Part shown: positions 1 through 6,798 of the stretch, piece by piece
Layout of the letters: every line of letters begins with the position of its first letter
How positions within the stretch are numbered: position 1 is the first letter of the stretch
Origin: JAMXLO01 sp041487355
Lineage (GTDB): Bacteria; Pseudomonadota; Alphaproteobacteria; Acetobacterales; Acetobacteraceae
Length of the DNA stretch: 17,349 nt
Assembly: GCA_041487355.1 (NCBI GenBank)
Contig: JBGPND010000100.1
Span: 1-17,349, forward strand
Direction of reading: 5' to 3'
Position numbers and translations under genes: made by a program
Notes under the pieces: model-generated
The model's database searches: none
The model's input: the letters and a program-made list of their open reading frames with translations, nothing else
What the model was told of the DNA's origin: nothing

Positions 1-296
1 GTCGGGTCCTGGAACACCGGCTGGATGCAGCGCGCGCGGTCCTTGCGCGACAGCGTGGCGATGTCGGTGCCCTCGAACAGCACTTGGCCCGCACTCGGCG
101 TCTCGAGTCCGAGCAGCATGTTGCCGAGCGTGGTCTTGCCGCTGCCGGATTCGCCGACGATGGCGAGCGTCTCGCCGCGTTGCACGGCGAAGCTGGCAAG
201 CCGCACCGCGGTGAACGGCGGACCGGCACGGAACAATCCGACGCGGCGCTCGAAACGCTTGGAAATTTCGCGCGCTTCCAGGATCGCAATGGTCAT
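1..296 (-). CDS. Peptide-type ABC transporter ATP-binding protein, second ATPase (partial, C-terminus outside window)
   Basis: Only the first 98 codons are in the window. They encode the N-terminal half of an ABC ATPase of the DppF/OppF type: a Walker A motif GESGSGKT at residues 48-55 and a Q-loop with VFQDP at residues 94-98. The residue pattern before Walker A (an LFRAGPPF-like insertion followed by AV) is typical of the second ATPase in peptide ABC systems, which energises import at the inner membrane as a heterodimer with its partner ATPase. The ATG overlaps the stop codon of the upstream ATPase gene in an ATGA arrangement, so the two are probably translationally coupled and made in equal amounts. 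The signature motif, Walker B and C-terminal peptide-transporter domain would lie beyond the window. The substrate class is unknown. Confidence 0.93.
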   Translation of the reverse strand, partial: MTIAILEAREISKRFERRVGLFRAGPPFTAVRLASFAVQRGETLAIVGESGSGKTTLGNMLLGLETPSAGQVLFEGTDIATLSRKDRARCIQPVFQDP

Positions 297-1264
297 GCCG
301 GCGCCCGTTCGGCTGGCGCGAGTGGATGGACGCAGCGGACCAGTTGATCCGTTGCGTGGCGGGTGAGCGCAGGGTCCGTTGCGCAGGCCGCGTCGGCGCG
401 GTCGCAGCGTGGCGCGAAGGCGCAACCGGCGGCCTCGCCTGTGGTGATGCGTGGCGGCGCGCCCTGGATGGCGTGCAGCCGCCCGCGTCCGCCCTGCGGG
501 ATGCTGTCCAGCAGGGCGCGCGTGTAGGGATGCGCCGGGCGGTAGAACAGCGTGCGGCGCGGCGCCTGCTCGACGATCTCGCCGGCATACATCACCGCGA
601 CGCGGTCGGCGACGCGGGAGACGATGCGGAGGTCGTGCGTGATCAGCAGCAGCGCCATGCCCATCTCGCGTTGCAGCCGCGCCAGCAGATGCAGGATCTG
701 CGCCTGGGTGGTGACGTCGAGCGCGGTGGTGGGTTCGTCGGCGATCAGCAAGGCCGGCTCGCAGATCAGCGCAAGCGCGATCATCACCCGCTGGCAGAGC
801 CCGCCGGAGAGCTGATGCGCGTATTGCCGCATGCGCTCGGGCGGATCGGGGATGCCGACGCGGGCCAGCATCGCCAGCGCCGCCGTCCGCACCTCCGCGT
901 GGCTGCCGCCGCGATGGCGGCGCCAGGTTTCCATGAGCTGGTGGCCGACGGTGTAGGCGGGATTGATCGCGGCCATCGGGTTCTGGAACACCATGCCGAT
1001 GCGCGCGCCGCGGATGTTCGCCATCGCATGGTCGGAGAGTGCGGCGAGGTCGATGCCATCGAAGCGCAGCGTCGCCGCCGTGGCGCGCGCCGTGTCTGGC
1101 AGCAGGCGCGTCACCGCCAGCCCCGTCATCGTCTTGCCGCAGCCGGATTCGCCGACCAGGCACAGCGTCTCGCCCTGGCGCAGTTCGAGCGATACGCCGC
1201 GCACCGCCTGCACGTCACCGAAGCTGACGTGCAGGCCTTCGATGCGCAGAGGGGACTCGGTCAT
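293..1264 (-). CDS. Peptide-type ABC transporter ATP-binding protein, first ATPase (DppD/OppD-like)
   Basis: This 323-residue protein is a complete ABC ATPase. Visible motifs are Walker A GESGCGKT (38-45), Q-loop VFQNP (92-96), signature LSGGLCQR (152-159; usual form LSGGMRQR), Walker B LLIADEPT (172-179) and the H-loop histidine at 210. The C-terminal oligopeptide-transporter domain has the GCAFAPRC segment (280-287) and further cysteines at 294 and 311, a cysteine pattern usual in DppD-type ATPases. It is fourth in a binding protein-permease-permease-ATPase-ATPase operon. The start at 1264 is fixed by in-frame TAA stops in the triplet tract just upstream and by alignment of MTESPLRIEGL with family N-termini. 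No Shine-Dalgarno sequence is visible before it, and a 214-bp gap separates it from the preceding permease, unlike the tight spacing elsewhere in the operon. Confidence 0.95.
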   Translation of the reverse strand: MTESPLRIEGLHVSFGDVQAVRGVSLELRQGETLCLVGESGCGKTMTGLAVTRLLPDTARATAATLRFDGIDLAALSDHAMANIRGARIGMVFQNPMAAINPAYTVGHQLMETWRRHRGGSHAEVRTAALAMLARVGIPDPPERMRQYAHQLSGGLCQRVMIALALICEPALLIADEPTTALDVTTQAQILHLLARLQREMGMALLLITHDLRIVSRVADRVAVMYAGEIVEQAPRRTLFYRPAHPYTRALLDSIPQGGRGRLHAIQGAPPRITTGEAAGCAFAPRCDRADAACATDPALTRHATDQLVRCVHPLAPAERAPA

Positions 1265-1273
1265 GCCGCGCCG

Positions 1274-1354
1274 CTGTTGTTGTTATCGTTATTATTGTTA
1301 TCGTTGTTGTTATCGATATTGATGTTGATGTTGTTGATGTTATTGTTGTTGTTG
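1274..1354. repeat. Degenerate triplet-repeat tract (27 triplets) upstream of ATPase gene
   Basis: Twenty-seven consecutive triplets read almost entirely as TTG, TTA, ATG and TCG on the plus strand, so the mRNA of the minus-strand operon reads CAA, TAA, CAT and CGA. The transcript here is almost free of G, AT-rich and unlikely to fold, in sharp contrast to the surrounding GC-rich DNA. It ends 9 nt before the ATG of the first ATPase. Several TAA triplets are in frame with that ATG, so it is not coding for that protein. It may act as an unstructured leader for ribosome entry; that is inference. Confidence 0.85.
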
Positions 1355-1426
1355 TCACCCCCGCGAAAGCGGGGGCCCAGGAGAAGCCGCGCCTGGCCCC
1401 TGGGCCCCCGCTTTCGCGGGGGTGAC
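1354..1426. repeat. REP-like palindrome, 27-bp perfect arms
   Basis: Two perfect 27-bp inverted arms (1354-1380 and 1400-1426), beginning GTCACCCCCGCG on the left, surround a 19-nt loop. Each arm also contains the smaller dyad CCCCCGCGAAAGCGGGGG, so the element can fold as one long hairpin or two short ones. It lies between the second permease and first ATPase genes of the ABC operon, so it will be transcribed and could stop 3'-5' decay or attenuate transcription. This is a dispersed intergenic repeat type frequently seen in alphaproteobacteria. Confidence 0.9.
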
Positions 1427-1455
1427 GATTCAATTCGCGGGGGTGACGATTCAAT
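1415..1455. repeat. 20-bp direct repeat at edge of palindrome
   Basis: The sequence CGCGGGGGTGACGATTCAAT occurs at 1415-1434 and again at 1436-1455, one base apart. The first copy is the outer end of the right arm of the palindrome, so this looks like a local tandem duplication of the element's end, as from replication slippage. Confidence 0.9.
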
Positions 1456-1478
1456 GCACACCAACCCGTCAATACACA

Positions 1479-2339
1479 TCAACCCGCGTCCCCGCTCAGC
1501 CGGCGGTGCAGGCCGTCGCCGATCAGGTTCAGCGCCAGCACCAGCAGAAACAGCGCCACGCCGGGGCTGGTGACGAGCCAGGGCGCGAACATCAGGTCCT
1601 TCTTGCCCTCCGACAGCATCAGCCCCCAGGACGGCAGCGGCGCCTGGATACCGAAGCCGAGGAACGACAAGGTCGCCTCCATCAGCACCGCATGAGCGAA
1701 TTCCTGCGTCACGATCACGATCAGCGATCCTGCGATGTTCGGCAGCACGTCGCGCAGGATGATGCGCGCCGCGCCGGCGCCGATCGCCTCGGCCGCGCGG
1801 ATGAACGGCCGGTCGCGCAGTTGCAGCGTGGTGGAACGCGCCACCACCGCAAAGCGATCCCACAACAGGCAGCCGATCACCAGCACCACCACCGGCACCG
1901 AACCACCCAGCCGCGCCACCGAGGCAAGCGCGATGATCGCCACCGGCAGGCTGAGCCGGACGGTGATGAGGAAGCTCACCACCATATCGACGCGGCCGCG
2001 GAAATAGCCGCCGATGGTGCCGAGCGTCACCCCGATCAGCGCACCCAGCAGCGTCGCCACGCTGCCGACCAGCAGCGAAATGCGCGCGCCGTGGATCAGC
2101 CGGCTCAGCACGTCGCGCCCCACCTTGTCGGTGCCGAGCAGATGCTGCCAGACGCCGTCCTCCATCCAGGCCGGCGGCAACAGGCGCGCGGTCAGGTCCT
2201 GCGCATACGGGTCCTGCGGCGCGACCAGTGGCGCCAGCAATGCCACCAGCACGACAGCGGCAAACAGGGCGGTGCCGATCAGCAAGGATCCCATGCGGCG
2301 CGCGGTGCCAGGCCGGGCAGCGATGGCGGGCACCAGCAC
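1479..2339 (-). CDS. Peptide-type ABC transporter permease, second (DppC-like)
   Basis: This 286-residue inner-membrane permease belongs to the binding-protein-dependent transport family. A first membrane segment spans about residues 17-40, followed by a periplasmic stretch and the conserved HLLGTDKVGRDVLSRL segment (66-81) that marks DppC-type proteins. The EAA loop that contacts the ATPases is at about 183-201 (EAIGAGAARIILRDVLPN). Family length is usually 280-300, so it is complete. The start chosen is GTG at 2339, just 3 nt after the stop of the upstream permease; an ATG at 2294 is an alternative but would cut off residues before the first membrane segment. It pairs with the permease encoded by the preceding gene. 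Confidence 0.94.
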   Translation of the reverse strand: MLVPAIAARPGTARRMGSLLIGTALFAAVVLVALLAPLVAPQDPYAQDLTARLLPPAWMEDGVWQHLLGTDKVGRDVLSRLIHGARISLLVGSVATLLGALIGVTLGTIGGYFRGRVDMVVSFLITVRLSLPVAIIALASVARLGGSVPVVVLVIGCLLWDRFAVVARSTTLQLRDRPFIRAAEAIGAGAARIILRDVLPNIAGSLIVIVTQEFAHAVLMEATLSFLGFGIQAPLPSWGLMLSEGKKDLMFAPWLVTSPGVALFLLVLALNLIGDGLHRRLSGDAG

Positions 2340-2342
2340 CGC

Positions 2343-3260
2343 TCAGCCCAGCCGCAGCCGCGGATCGAACACCGCGTTCAGCAGATCGGCCGCCAGCGTC
2401 AGGGCGGCGTAGAAGAATGCCATCAACAGCACCACGGCCTGGATGATCGCGGTGTCGCCGATCAGGATCGCCTGCCACGCCAGATAGCCGACCCCGTGCA
2501 TGGCGAACACCTGCTCGGTGACGATGGAGCCGCCGAGCAGATAGCCAAGCTGCACGGCGCCCACGGCCACCAGCGGCATCACCGCATTGCGCAGCGCATG
2601 CCGCAACACGACGCTCGCCGGACGCAGCCCGCGCGCCCGCGCCGCGCGCACATACTCGCTGGCGAGCACGTCGATCATGCCGGCACGCGTCAGGCGCAGC
2701 AGCACCGGCAACGTGAATAGCGCCAGCGTGACCGATGGCAGCACATAGCCAAGCCAGCTCTCGGTGCCCGACACCGGCAGCCAGCCGAGCGTCACGCCGA
2801 ACAGCACGATCAGCATCAGCCCGGTCCAGAAGCTCGGCAGCGCCTGTCCGGTGACCGCCAGCGTCAGCGCGACGCGATCAAGCATGCTCCCGGGGCGCAA
2901 CGCAGCGAGAATGCCAAGCGGCAAGGCCAGCAGCAGCGCCAGCGCCATCGCGGAAAAGGCGAGGGTAACGGTGACCGGCAGGCGTTCGCCGATCAGCGTG
3001 GCGACCGCCTGCTTGTAGTGCAGCGACTGGCCCAGATCGCCGCGCGCCAGATGCTCGAGCCATGTCGCGTAGCGCAGCGGCGCCGGCCGGTCGAGGCCAT
3101 ACTCGTGGCGGATCTGCTCGATCTCCGCCGCGCTCGCATCGGCTCCCGCCAGACCTGCCGCAGGGTCCACCACCACCTCGGTCAGCACGAAGGCCACCAG
3201 CGTGACCGTCAGCAGTACCGCGACGGTCAGCAGCAGGCGGGAGACCGCGTACCGCAGCAT
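2343..3260 (-). CDS. Peptide-type ABC transporter permease, first (DppB-like)
   Basis: This 305-residue permease begins MLRYAVSRLLLTVAVLL, the standard DppB N-terminus whose first membrane helix runs through about residue 30. Further support comes from the GLDRPAPLRY segment (55-64), the GDLGQSL motif (74-80), and the EAA loop at about 203-230 ending in RNAVMPL. The reading frame stays open upstream to 3458 but that part lies over the binding-protein gene and is not family-like, so the start is set at the ATG at 3260, which has GAGGCGGGG just before it. The gene starts 7 nt after the binding-protein stop and ends 3 nt before the next permease start, so one operon is certain. Confidence 0.95.
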   Translation of the reverse strand: MLRYAVSRLLLTVAVLLTVTLVAFVLTEVVVDPAAGLAGADASAAEIEQIRHEYGLDRPAPLRYATWLEHLARGDLGQSLHYKQAVATLIGERLPVTVTLAFSAMALALLLALPLGILAALRPGSMLDRVALTLAVTGQALPSFWTGLMLIVLFGVTLGWLPVSGTESWLGYVLPSVTLALFTLPVLLRLTRAGMIDVLASEYVRAARARGLRPASVVLRHALRNAVMPLVAVGAVQLGYLLGGSIVTEQVFAMHGVGYLAWQAILIGDTAIIQAVVLLMAFFYAALTLAADLLNAVFDPRLRLG

Positions 3261-3267
3261 CCCCGCC

Positions 3268-4791
3268 TCAGTTCCAGTGCACCCGATAGAGCCGGGCGAA
3301 TTCATCGGCCGACGGGGTGAAGGAGAGCTGGTCGGCGAAGGCGTAGTTCTGTACGAAGGTGAACAGCGGCAGCCAGTAGACGCGGTCGGTGATGCGCTCG
3401 ATCGCCTTGCCGTAGAGGTCCTTGCGCTTCGCCGGATCCACCGTCGCCTCGGCTGCACGCAGCCAGGCGTGCAGCTCGGGATCGCGCGCGTAGTCCTCCT
3501 TCCCCGGCTGGAAGAAGAAGCCGATCATCGCCGAGACGTCGTTCACCGAATAGGCGCCCCAGCTCAGCAGCACCATCGGCGTGCGGTCGTTGAACTGCGC
3601 GTCGTGCAGCGCGGGATATTCCAGCGTGCGCAGCCGTGCGGTGATGCCGACCTTGGCGAGATCGGACGCCACCGCCTCGGCCGACGCCTGCATCAGCGGA
3701 TAGACGTAGAAGTCGAACGCCACCTTGCCCTCGAAACCCGAGGAGCGCAGCAGCTCTCGCGCCTTGTCGGGCGCGTAGTCGTAGTGGTGCGCCGCCTCGG
3801 TGACGCAGCCGAACATCTTGCCGTAACACGGCGCGTCCACCACGCGCGCCGGACCGCCCATCAGGTTCTGCACGATCGACTGGCGGTTCACCGCATAGGC
3901 GATGGCGCGGCGCACATCGACATTCCGTAGCGCCGGCGTGTTGCTGCGCCCGGCCGCGTCCAGGCCGAGATAGCCGACGCGCATCGTCTCCGCCTGCGCC
4001 ACCCGAAAACCCTTGCGGCGGGCGATCTGCTGCAACTGATCCGTGCTGAGGTCCCACATGATGTCGGCGTGGTGCGCCAGCAGCTCGGCCACCTGGGTCT
4101 GCCCGTCCGGCACCTCGCGCACGTCGATCGTCTTGATGAAGTTTTCTCCCTTTGGGCTGCCCTTGAAGTATCCGTCGTTGCGCTCCAGACGGTAGGCCTT
4201 GGCGGTCTCCACCGACACCATGCGATATGGCCCGGTGCCGATCGGATGCGCGTGCATGCCCTCCGGCCCGACCTTGGCATAGTACTCGGCCGGGTAGATC
4301 GGCAGCGTATTGGCGACATAGTCCAGCGCCGGCGGGAAAGGCTGCTTGCTGACGATGCGCACGCGGTGCGGATCGACCGCGACGACGGAGGCGATCCAGT
4401 TGACGTTGCGCGGGACACGCACCTTGAAGCCGGGATCGGCGACGCGGGTCAGCGTGCCGGCAACATCGGCCGCGGTGAACTTCGTACCGTCGTGGAACGT
4501 CACGTCGTCACGCAGGTCGAATTCCAATGTCCTGTCGTCGACCTGCCGCCATGCCTTGGCGAGCAGCGGCTTGTAGGAGAAGTCCGCCGGGTCGCGCCAG
4601 ACCAGCGTGTCCCACACCAGCGAGGCGATCTCCATGCCGGTGCGCCTGGTGCTGAAATAGAAGTCGACGCTCTCCAGCGGTCCGTTCGCCCCCCACACCA
4701 CGCGCAGCGTGTCGTCCGCCTTTTCGGCGCGTGCCGGCGTGGCGATCGCGATCGCACAGAGCCAGAGCGCCAGTATCGCGCGGTGCTTCAT
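3268..4791 (-). CDS. Extracytoplasmic peptide/nickel-type ABC substrate-binding protein (SBP family 5)
   Basis: The 507-residue product is a family 5 periplasmic binding protein that delivers substrate to the ABC importer encoded downstream. A Sec-type signal peptide is visible at 1-22: Lys-His-Arg, a hydrophobic AILALWLCAIAIA core, and a cleavage site after ARA. The mature part shows the family pattern LEFDLRDDVTFHDGTKFTA at about 89-107, in which substrate-pocket scaffolding begins, and the PIGTGPYR segment near residue 190. The start is taken at MKHRAIL because the signal peptide begins there; the open frame reaches 4845 with no signal-like sequence. It is the first gene of the minus-strand operon and is divergent from the creatininase-family gene. 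Substrates of this family include peptides, nickel, sugars and opines, so specificity is not assigned. Confidence 0.95.
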   Translation of the reverse strand: MKHRAILALWLCAIAIATPARAEKADDTLRVVWGANGPLESVDFYFSTRRTGMEIASLVWDTLVWRDPADFSYKPLLAKAWRQVDDRTLEFDLRDDVTFHDGTKFTAADVAGTLTRVADPGFKVRVPRNVNWIASVVAVDPHRVRIVSKQPFPPALDYVANTLPIYPAEYYAKVGPEGMHAHPIGTGPYRMVSVETAKAYRLERNDGYFKGSPKGENFIKTIDVREVPDGQTQVAELLAHHADIMWDLSTDQLQQIARRKGFRVAQAETMRVGYLGLDAAGRSNTPALRNVDVRRAIAYAVNRQSIVQNLMGGPARVVDAPCYGKMFGCVTEAAHHYDYAPDKARELLRSSGFEGKVAFDFYVYPLMQASAEAVASDLAKVGITARLRTLEYPALHDAQFNDRTPMVLLSWGAYSVNDVSAMIGFFFQPGKEDYARDPELHAWLRAAEATVDPAKRKDLYGKAIERITDRVYWLPLFTFVQNYAFADQLSFTPSADEFARLYRVHWN

Positions 4792-4907
4792 GGCCGGTTT
4801 CCCTTGACTTGTCCGGACCCAGTGTATGGACCCTCGGCCCATCAAGGTTAACCAGAAACCAACCGCTGCCGATAAGCCTGGATTATACCGGGTCAGGAGA
4901 ACATGCC
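4792..4907. promoter_or_regulatory. Divergent intergenic region with promoters for ABC operon and hydrolase operon
   Basis: This 116-bp spacer separates two divergent operons, so it should hold both promoters. On the plus strand a TTGACT box at about 4805 is followed 15 bp later by TATGGA, a plausible but short-spaced sigma70 pair. A strong ribosome-binding site, AGGAGA, precedes the ATG at 4908. No convincing promoter is visible for the minus direction. A shared regulator is possible but not shown. Confidence 0.35.
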
Positions 4908-5714
4908 ATGAAGAAGTTCCTGCTGAAGGACATGACCTTCCGCGAATTCGCGGCCCGACTTGGCGAGAACCCGGTGATCCTGCTGCTGCTCGGATCGAAC
5001 GAGGAGCAGGGACCCAACGCGCCGATGGGCGACTTCATGCTGACCGAGGCGCTCGCCGCCCGTGTCGCCGAACGCTCGGGTGCCATCGCCGCCCCCACCC
5101 TGCCCTTCGGCTACGCCGACTACTTCCGCCCCGTCCCCGGCGGCGTGCAGCTTCGGGCGGAGACCTTCTGCCGCGTGGTGCGCGACGTCGCCGACAACTT
5201 CCTCGACCATGGCCTGACGCGGCTGGTGATCTTCAACGGCCATTCCGGCAACGCCCCGCTGATCGATCAGGTGACGCGCGCGATCCGCCGCGACACCGGC
5301 GTGATCGTGCCCTCGATCAACATCTGGCGGCTGCACACGCCGCAGGTGTGGAACGAGGCCTATGGCGTGCCGGCCGGCAAGGGCTTCGGCCACGGCGCCG
5401 AACCGGTCGGCTCGGTCTACACGCATCTGTTCCCCGAGCTGATGCGCCCCGACCTCGCCGAGACACCGCGCAATGACAAGAGCTTCATGGGCTTCGAGAC
5501 CGCCGGCTTCGGCGCGGTAAAGTTCCGCGGCATCGACATCGCCATGCCGCTGGACGTGACCAACCTCACGGACAATGGCATCGTCAACGGCGATCCCTCG
5601 CTCGCCTCGGCCGAGGCGAGGCGGCGGATCGCCGAGCATATCGTCACCACCAGCGCGGATTTCATCGTCGCCTTCCGCGACGCGCCGCAACCGCCCCGCA
5701 AGGAGAGAGGCTGA
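4908..5714 (+). CDS. Creatininase-family amidohydrolase-like protein
   Basis: This 268-residue cytoplasmic protein has the creatininase fold pattern: LLLGSNEEQGPNAPMGD (26-42) corresponds to the family's GS-x-E-x-H-G-P-x-x-P-x-x-x-D metal site, NGHSGN (110-115) to the second histidine site, and GHGAEPVGS (161-169) to the HAGE-x-ETS active-site loop. Family members hydrolyse cyclic or linear amides such as creatinine and formamides using two metal ions. Here the first-motif histidine is replaced by Gln34, and the usual Glu-Thr of the last motif by Val-Gly, so the substrate or metal use probably differs from classic creatininase. The start ATG has an AGGAGA site 8 nt upstream. The stop overlaps the next start (TGATG), so the two products are coupled and likely act in one pathway. 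Confidence 0.85.
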   Translation: MKKFLLKDMTFREFAARLGENPVILLLLGSNEEQGPNAPMGDFMLTEALAARVAERSGAIAAPTLPFGYADYFRPVPGGVQLRAETFCRVVRDVADNFLDHGLTRLVIFNGHSGNAPLIDQVTRAIRRDTGVIVPSINIWRLHTPQVWNEAYGVPAGKGFGHGAEPVGSVYTHLFPELMRPDLAETPRNDKSFMGFETAGFGAVKFRGIDIAMPLDVTNLTDNGIVNGDPSLASAEARRRIAEHIVTTSADFIVAFRDAPQPPRKERG

Positions 5715-6388
5715 TGTTCATCGTCAACGAGCCCCCGCCGCAGATCGCCGCCGACATGGTGGCGCTGTTGCGCCAGGCCGAGCCCGCCACGATCGGGCAT
5801 TTCCGTCATGTCGGCTTCATGGATCCCGGGCTGCGCTCCCTGCTCTCCGGCCACCGCATCGCCGGCACCGCGGTGACGGTGCGCTGCTTCGGCCCCGACA
5901 CCACGATGGTGCACTACGCGCTCGGCAAGCTGCGGCCCGGCGACGTGCTGGTGATCGACCGCGCCGGGGATGCGCGTCATGCGGCGTGCGGCGGCGGCGT
6001 GGCGTTTGCCGCACGCGCGGCGGGCTGCGTCGGCATCATCATCGACGGCATGGCGACCGACATCGACGAGCTGCGCGAATACGGGCTGCCGGTGTGGGCG
6101 CGCGGCCTGTCCACGGTGACCGGCAAGCGGCTGTTCCTGCATGGCGAGTTCGGCACGCCGATCTCCTGCGGCGGCGTGGCGGTGGAGCCAGGCGATGCGG
6201 TCCTCGCCGACGAGAACGGCGTGCTGGTGATGGCACCGCACGAGATCAAGGCGGCGGCTGAGCGTGCCATTGCGATGCAGCAGGCCGAGAAGGTATCGCT
6301 GGCGCGCGTCGCCAAGGGCGAGAAACTGCCCGACATCAACGGCACCAATGCGCGCATCGCCGAGATCCTGGCGGCGCGGAAGGGGTGA
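5714..6388 (+). CDS. RraA-like family protein (dimethylmenaquinone methyltransferase/aldolase superfamily), atypical active site
   Basis: The 224-residue product has the RraA/HMG-aldolase fold markers: GHRIAGTAVTV (46-56), KLRPGDVLVIDRAGD (72-86), a glycine-rich CGGGVAFAA (92-100), and GCVGIIIDGMATDIDEL (104-120). Class II members use an Arg-Asp pair in the DGxxRD motif to cleave 4-hydroxy-2-oxo acids with Mg2+ or Mn2+. Here the arginine position is Thr115, while Asp111 and Asp116 remain, so a standard aldolase or oxaloacetate decarboxylase activity is doubtful. RraA-like members that regulate RNase E also exist, but the length and context favour a metabolic role. The ATG overlaps the upstream stop and uses GGAGAGAGG as ribosome-binding site. 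It is followed directly by the tandem repeat array that may terminate this operon. Confidence 0.85.
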   Translation: MFIVNEPPPQIAADMVALLRQAEPATIGHFRHVGFMDPGLRSLLSGHRIAGTAVTVRCFGPDTTMVHYALGKLRPGDVLVIDRAGDARHAACGGGVAFAARAAGCVGIIIDGMATDIDELREYGLPVWARGLSTVTGKRLFLHGEFGTPISCGGVAVEPGDAVLADENGVLVMAPHEIKAAAERAIAMQQAEKVSLARVAKGEKLPDINGTNARIAEILAARKG

Positions 6389-6395
6389 CGCCTTC

Positions 6396-6509
6396 CGTCA
6401 CGCCCGGGCTTTTTTCAATGTCACGCCCGAGCTTTTTTCAACGTCACGCCCGGGCTTTTTTCAACGTCACGCCCGGGCTTTTTTCAACGTCACGCCCGGG
6501 CTTTTTCAA
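6396..6509 (+). repeat. Tandem array of five 23-bp units, terminator-like
   Basis: Five head-to-tail copies of a 23-bp unit start at 6396, 6419, 6442, 6465 and 6488 (the last 22 bp, one T fewer). Each unit contains the self-complementary octamer GCCCGGGC followed by a run of five or six T; copy 2 has one change in the octamer. Because the octamer pairs with the same octamer in another unit, any two units form an 8-bp GC stem followed by a T run, the shape of a rho-independent terminator reading in the plus direction. The array begins 8 bp after the stop of the RraA-like gene. Open frames through the array encode only repeated low-complexity residues and are not genes. Confidence 0.93.
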
Positions 6510-6589
6510 CGTCATGCCCGGGCTTGACCCGGGCATCTCTCGCCGCACCGGTGCCGACGCAGATGGCCGGGTCAGGCCCGGCCATGACG
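6510..6589. repeat. Composite palindromic repeat (REP pair)
   Basis: The left half, CGTCATGCCCGGGCTTGACC continuing to 6538, is itself a dyad (GCCCGGG...CCCGGGC). The right half at about 6562-6589, with GGCCGGG and CCCGGCC, is a second dyad and is roughly the inverse of the left. Between them lies a loop of about 23 nt with its own CACCGGTG palindrome. The architecture matches the element at 17253-17332. The tandem array to its left shares the GTCAYGCCCGGGCTT core, so the array may have arisen by slippage from this element's left end. Confidence 0.85.
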
Positions 6590-6596
6590 GTAAAGT

Positions 6597-6798
6597 ATGA
6601 CCGGTCCTGCTGAACAATTCGTCGTGGCGCAGATCGATCGCCGGTTCGCGGCCTCGGTGGAGGAAATACAAGCCGCGATCCGCCAGCCGAGCGTGGCGCG
6701 CACCGGCGAGGGCATCCCGGCGATGGCCGAGCCTCGGCGGCTACATCGCCGACCATCGCAATGAACTCGCCGCGCGCGGCTTCGCCCCCGCCCTCGCC
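6597..6798 (+). pseudogene. N-terminal remnant of an M20-family metallopeptidase, frameshifted
   Basis: Translation from the ATG at 6597 gives about 45 codons resembling the start of M20/ArgE/DapE-type peptidases: an amphipathic first helix, then AAIRQPSVARTGEGIPAMAE, where IRQPSV-x-x-x-GEGI is the family's usual entry motif. At about 6731 the match moves to the next frame (LGGYIADHRNELAARGF), which fits the following helix, so an indel has broken the gene; the original frame hits TGA at about 6762. The catalytic metal-binding segments are absent, because the similarity ends where the convergent binding-protein gene begins at 6799. It probably was a third gene of the creatininase/RraA-like operon before deletion. 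Recognition is by motif memory only. Confidence 0.6.

Noticed and set aside
1261..1478. Poly-Asn or poly-Thr peptides in the triplet tract
   Set aside because: These frames arise from the repeat and read through the palindrome; neither is in frame with the ATPase gene nor has its own ribosome-binding site.
326..1573. Open frame of 415 codons on the plus strand opposite the ATPase gene, and a similar one at 1422-2720
   Set aside because: Both mirror well-supported transporter genes and contain only low-complexity Arg/Gln/His-rich sequence.
3261..3458. N-terminal extension of the first permease
   Set aside because: It overlaps the binding-protein gene and has no similarity to permease N-termini; the start at 3260 has the proper membrane helix and ribosome-binding site.
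5714..6388. Assignment as 4-carboxy-4-hydroxy-2-oxoadipate aldolase (GalC)
   Set aside because: The catalytic arginine of the DGxxRD motif is threonine, and no other gallate-pathway gene is adjacent.
6396..6509. CRISPR-like regular spacing
   Set aside because: The units abut each other with no unique spacers, so this is a plain tandem repeat.
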